Below are positions 5,441 through 7,012 of a stretch of DNA of 7,012 bases, in pieces. This DNA is from JAXGPF01 sp964463985. Its GTDB lineage: Bacteria > Verrucomicrobiota > Kiritimatiellia > JAAZAB01. The notes below the pieces were generated by a model that saw nothing but the letters and a program-made list of their open reading frames with translations, did not search any database and had not been told where the DNA came from. The DNA lies in contig CAYXEK010000168.1 in the NCBI GenBank assembly GCA_964463985.1, positions 1-7,012 of the forward strand. Reading direction: 5' to 3'. Positions within the stretch are counted from its first letter, which is position 1; each line of letters opens with the position of its first letter. Both the position numbers and the translations under genes were made by a program.

Positions 5441-7012
5441 TCAAGCGTCATCGGCGAGGCTGCGCAAAAACACGGCGGATTTTTCCAACGATCGGAAGAT
5501 GTGCTTGTTGCCGGTGCCGAAGTAACAATACCGGTCAATATTGACGGGCGGGGGCACGGGGGCGGCGGGCGGGATGGGAGCGTCCTGCGGGAAACGCAGC
5601 TTGCGGCAGGGATGCGCGGGGTCATAGGTTGTGTCCCACGCCGCCCATGCCCGGTCGGCCAGGACGCGCGCCTGGTCCGCCAGCCGGCGCAGCGCGGCGC
5701 GGCCGGGATTTTTGCGCGCCAGGATTGCGGCGCGGTCGCCGATATGCGCCATCGTATCCGCGGCCAGGATATAGGCGTCGTAAATGTCCCGGTTGTACGC
5801 GACGCTGTGCCGTTCCCGGCGCAGCTCCCGCGCAATGCCTTGCGCCCTGCGGCCCATGATTTTGGCCCGGCGGCAGGCGCCCGGCTCAAGCGCCGCGAGA
5901 TTAGCTGGCGCGCAGCAATCGATCAGGTGCTTCATTTCCTGGAATTGCGGCGCCCCGGCATGCAACTGGCGCAGCAACCGGCCGATGGGGGATGCCGCCG
6001 GCGCGCCGAAGAACGATCGGGCAAACCGGCCGGGAAAGCCGCGCGTGCCGCCCGGCCGGTGAAACTGGTCGGCGGCGTAGGCCATCCCGTAGATCAGCGT
6101 GCCGGGCAGGGTATAGATATGCTGCCAGACGGAATTGACCATGCCGCGCACTTCCGGGTGTTGCCGGAGTTGATGAATGACGGCGGCGAATCGGCGGATA
6201 TTGTCCAGATTATGCTGGTTGGGTAAAATCGTGGTGTTGGGCGAGCAGGCCAGCGCCGGTACGCCGATCACCTGGCGCCGGGCCTTGATGTAAAATTTTA
6301 TCGCGGTATCATCGGTATAAATCTTTCGCTCGTCATACTGCCATACACAGCCCACGGCCGTGTCCGGCGCGCCGGCGACAATGACGGCGTCGCGTTGGAC
6401 GTTCAGCGTGTTCAATGCCCAGAACATGACCTGTTTTTGCCGGCGGGCGGCCAGGCCGCCCAGCCATTGAAGGTGGCGCACGACGAAATCCGCCTCCGTC
6501 TGGCCGGCAAATTTCTTTTGGCAATAACGGCAGGTCTTTTTCGGCAGTTCGCCGGCCTCGTCCAGTCCGATGTGAATATACGGCCCGGGAAATAACTCCA
6601 GGATTTCCTCGATAATCTCCCCGATGATCTTTTTGCTTTCAGCGCGCGCGGGGCAAAGCACATGGCGGCCTGGCTCTTTCAGGCCGTCGCCCAGACGCCG
6701 GTAAGCATCGCGCCAGAAAATGTAACCCGTATGTCCCAGCGTGGCAATCAGGGGAACGAGGGTGATCTTGTGCGCGGCGGTCAGGGCGATGAGCCGGCGA
6801 ACCTGGGCATGGGTTAAAGCCAGGTGCGTGGCGAGTTCCGGCCGGCATTTGAAACGTATGGCGCAGCCGGTGTCGTCCGCCAGGTTCAGCAGCAGGGTGT
6901 TGTAGCCCCACTTGGCCATCCAGGGGATGAACCGTTCGTACCATGCGAATTGGAGAGGGATGCGCGCGGGATCGAGCATAAGGCCATTGATGAAATCCCG
7001 GCCGTTTTTGTC
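5441..7012 (-). CDS. GH20-like beta-N-acetylhexosaminidase-type glycosidase (5' end missing)
   Basis: The product shows the opening of a glycoside hydrolase family 20 TIM barrel: GLMLDPARIPLQF, then WMAKWGYNTLLLNLADDTG, which parallel the RGxMLDxAR and NxLxxHLxDDxGW blocks of the family. Counting from the Met at 6979, the catalytic Asp-Glu pair is D140-E141 in IHIGLDEAGEL (GH20 motif H-x-G-x-D-E; substrate-assisted hydrolysis of N-acetylhexosaminides). It is preceded by LCPARAESKK, common in this branch. Trp187 (FWALN), Trp213 (CVWQYDE) and Trp285 (NSVWQH) are candidates for lining the sugar pocket. A Cys-x-x-Cys (150-153) follows the catalytic pair. Residues about 330-450 form an Arg/Ala-rich helical region, then a Pro-rich linker (464-479) and a short tail. 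The frame is open to 7012, encoding DKNGRDFING before that Met, and these residues belong to the barrel start, so the Met is internal and the real start lies outside. Any N-terminal GH20b-like domain or signal peptide would be off-window. Confidence 0.82.
   Translation of the reverse strand, partial: DKNGRDFINGLMLDPARIPLQFAWYERFIPWMAKWGYNTLLLNLADDTGCAIRFKCRPELATHLALTHAQVRRLIALTAAHKITLVPLIATLGHTGYIFWRDAYRRLGDGLKEPGRHVLCPARAESKKIIGEIIEEILELFPGPYIHIGLDEAGELPKKTCRYCQKKFAGQTEADFVVRHLQWLGGLAARRQKQVMFWALNTLNVQRDAVIVAGAPDTAVGCVWQYDERKIYTDDTAIKFYIKARRQVIGVPALACSPNTTILPNQHNLDNIRRFAAVIHQLRQHPEVRGMVNSVWQHIYTLPGTLIYGMAYAADQFHRPGGTRGFPGRFARSFFGAPAASPIGRLLRQLHAGAPQFQEMKHLIDCCAPANLAALEPGACRRAKIMGRRAQGIARELRRERHSVAYNRDIYDAYILAADTMAHIGDRAAILARKNPGRAALRRLADQARVLADRAWAAWDTTYDPAHPCRKLRFPQDAPIPPAAPVPPPVNIDRYCYFGTGNKHIFRSLEKSAVFLRSLADDA

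Noticed and set aside
4698..5525. A 275-residue open frame on the plus strand opposite the HD gene
   Set aside because: The opposite strand holds all HD metal ligands and a good ribosome binding site; the plus-strand frame shows no family pattern.
5501..6226. A 241-residue open frame on the plus strand opposite the GH20-like gene
   Set aside because: It is compositionally biased and antisense to a gene with continuous protein-family features.

Overview
The window looks like chromosomal DNA of a free-living or gut-associated bacterium of the PVC type (Lentisphaerota, Kiritimatiellota or Planctomycetota are the best guesses). This is inferred from the gene content: a large secreted parallel beta-helix protein with a choice-of-anchor-type C-terminus, a GATase/ThuA-like protein fused to a carbohydrate-binding-like module, and a divergent GH20-type glycosidase. 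No rRNA, tRNA, transposase, CRISPR array or phage gene was seen, and no marker gene fixes the taxonomy.

The left half (bases 2-3498) holds two plus-strand genes 29 bases apart, probably co-transcribed. The first is cut by the window edge and carries one complete, and probably a second partial, class I GATase/ThuA-like domain followed by a jelly-roll-like carbohydrate-binding-like module. The second encodes an exported right-handed beta-helix protein of 611 residues with about fourteen regular coils, a glycine-rich turn, an asparagine ladder and a cysteine ladder.

The right half (3615-7012) holds three minus-strand genes, read from right to left: a GH20-like beta-hexosaminidase-type protein whose 5' end lies beyond the window, an HD-domain phosphohydrolase, and a C45-family (acyl-CoA:6-aminopenicillanate acyltransferase-like) Ntn hydrolase. 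The last two are tightly coupled: the ribosome binding site of the C45 gene overlaps the stop codon of the HD gene. The GH20-like gene is separated from them by 134 bases with a GC-rich hairpin and no convincing promoter or terminator, so membership of one operon is likely but not proven.

The two halves converge on a 116-base gap (3499-3614). By eye the minus-strand genes are clearly richer in G+C than the plus-strand ones, so the two blocks may differ in history. The overall theme is polysaccharide or glycoconjugate handling: a glycosidase, a binding-module protein and a surface beta-helix, with an amide hydrolase/acyltransferase and an HD hydrolase of unknown substrate. I did not find convincing evidence for a wholly new system. 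The most distinctive items are the Cys/Asn ladder protein and the GH20-like/HD/C45 gene trio.
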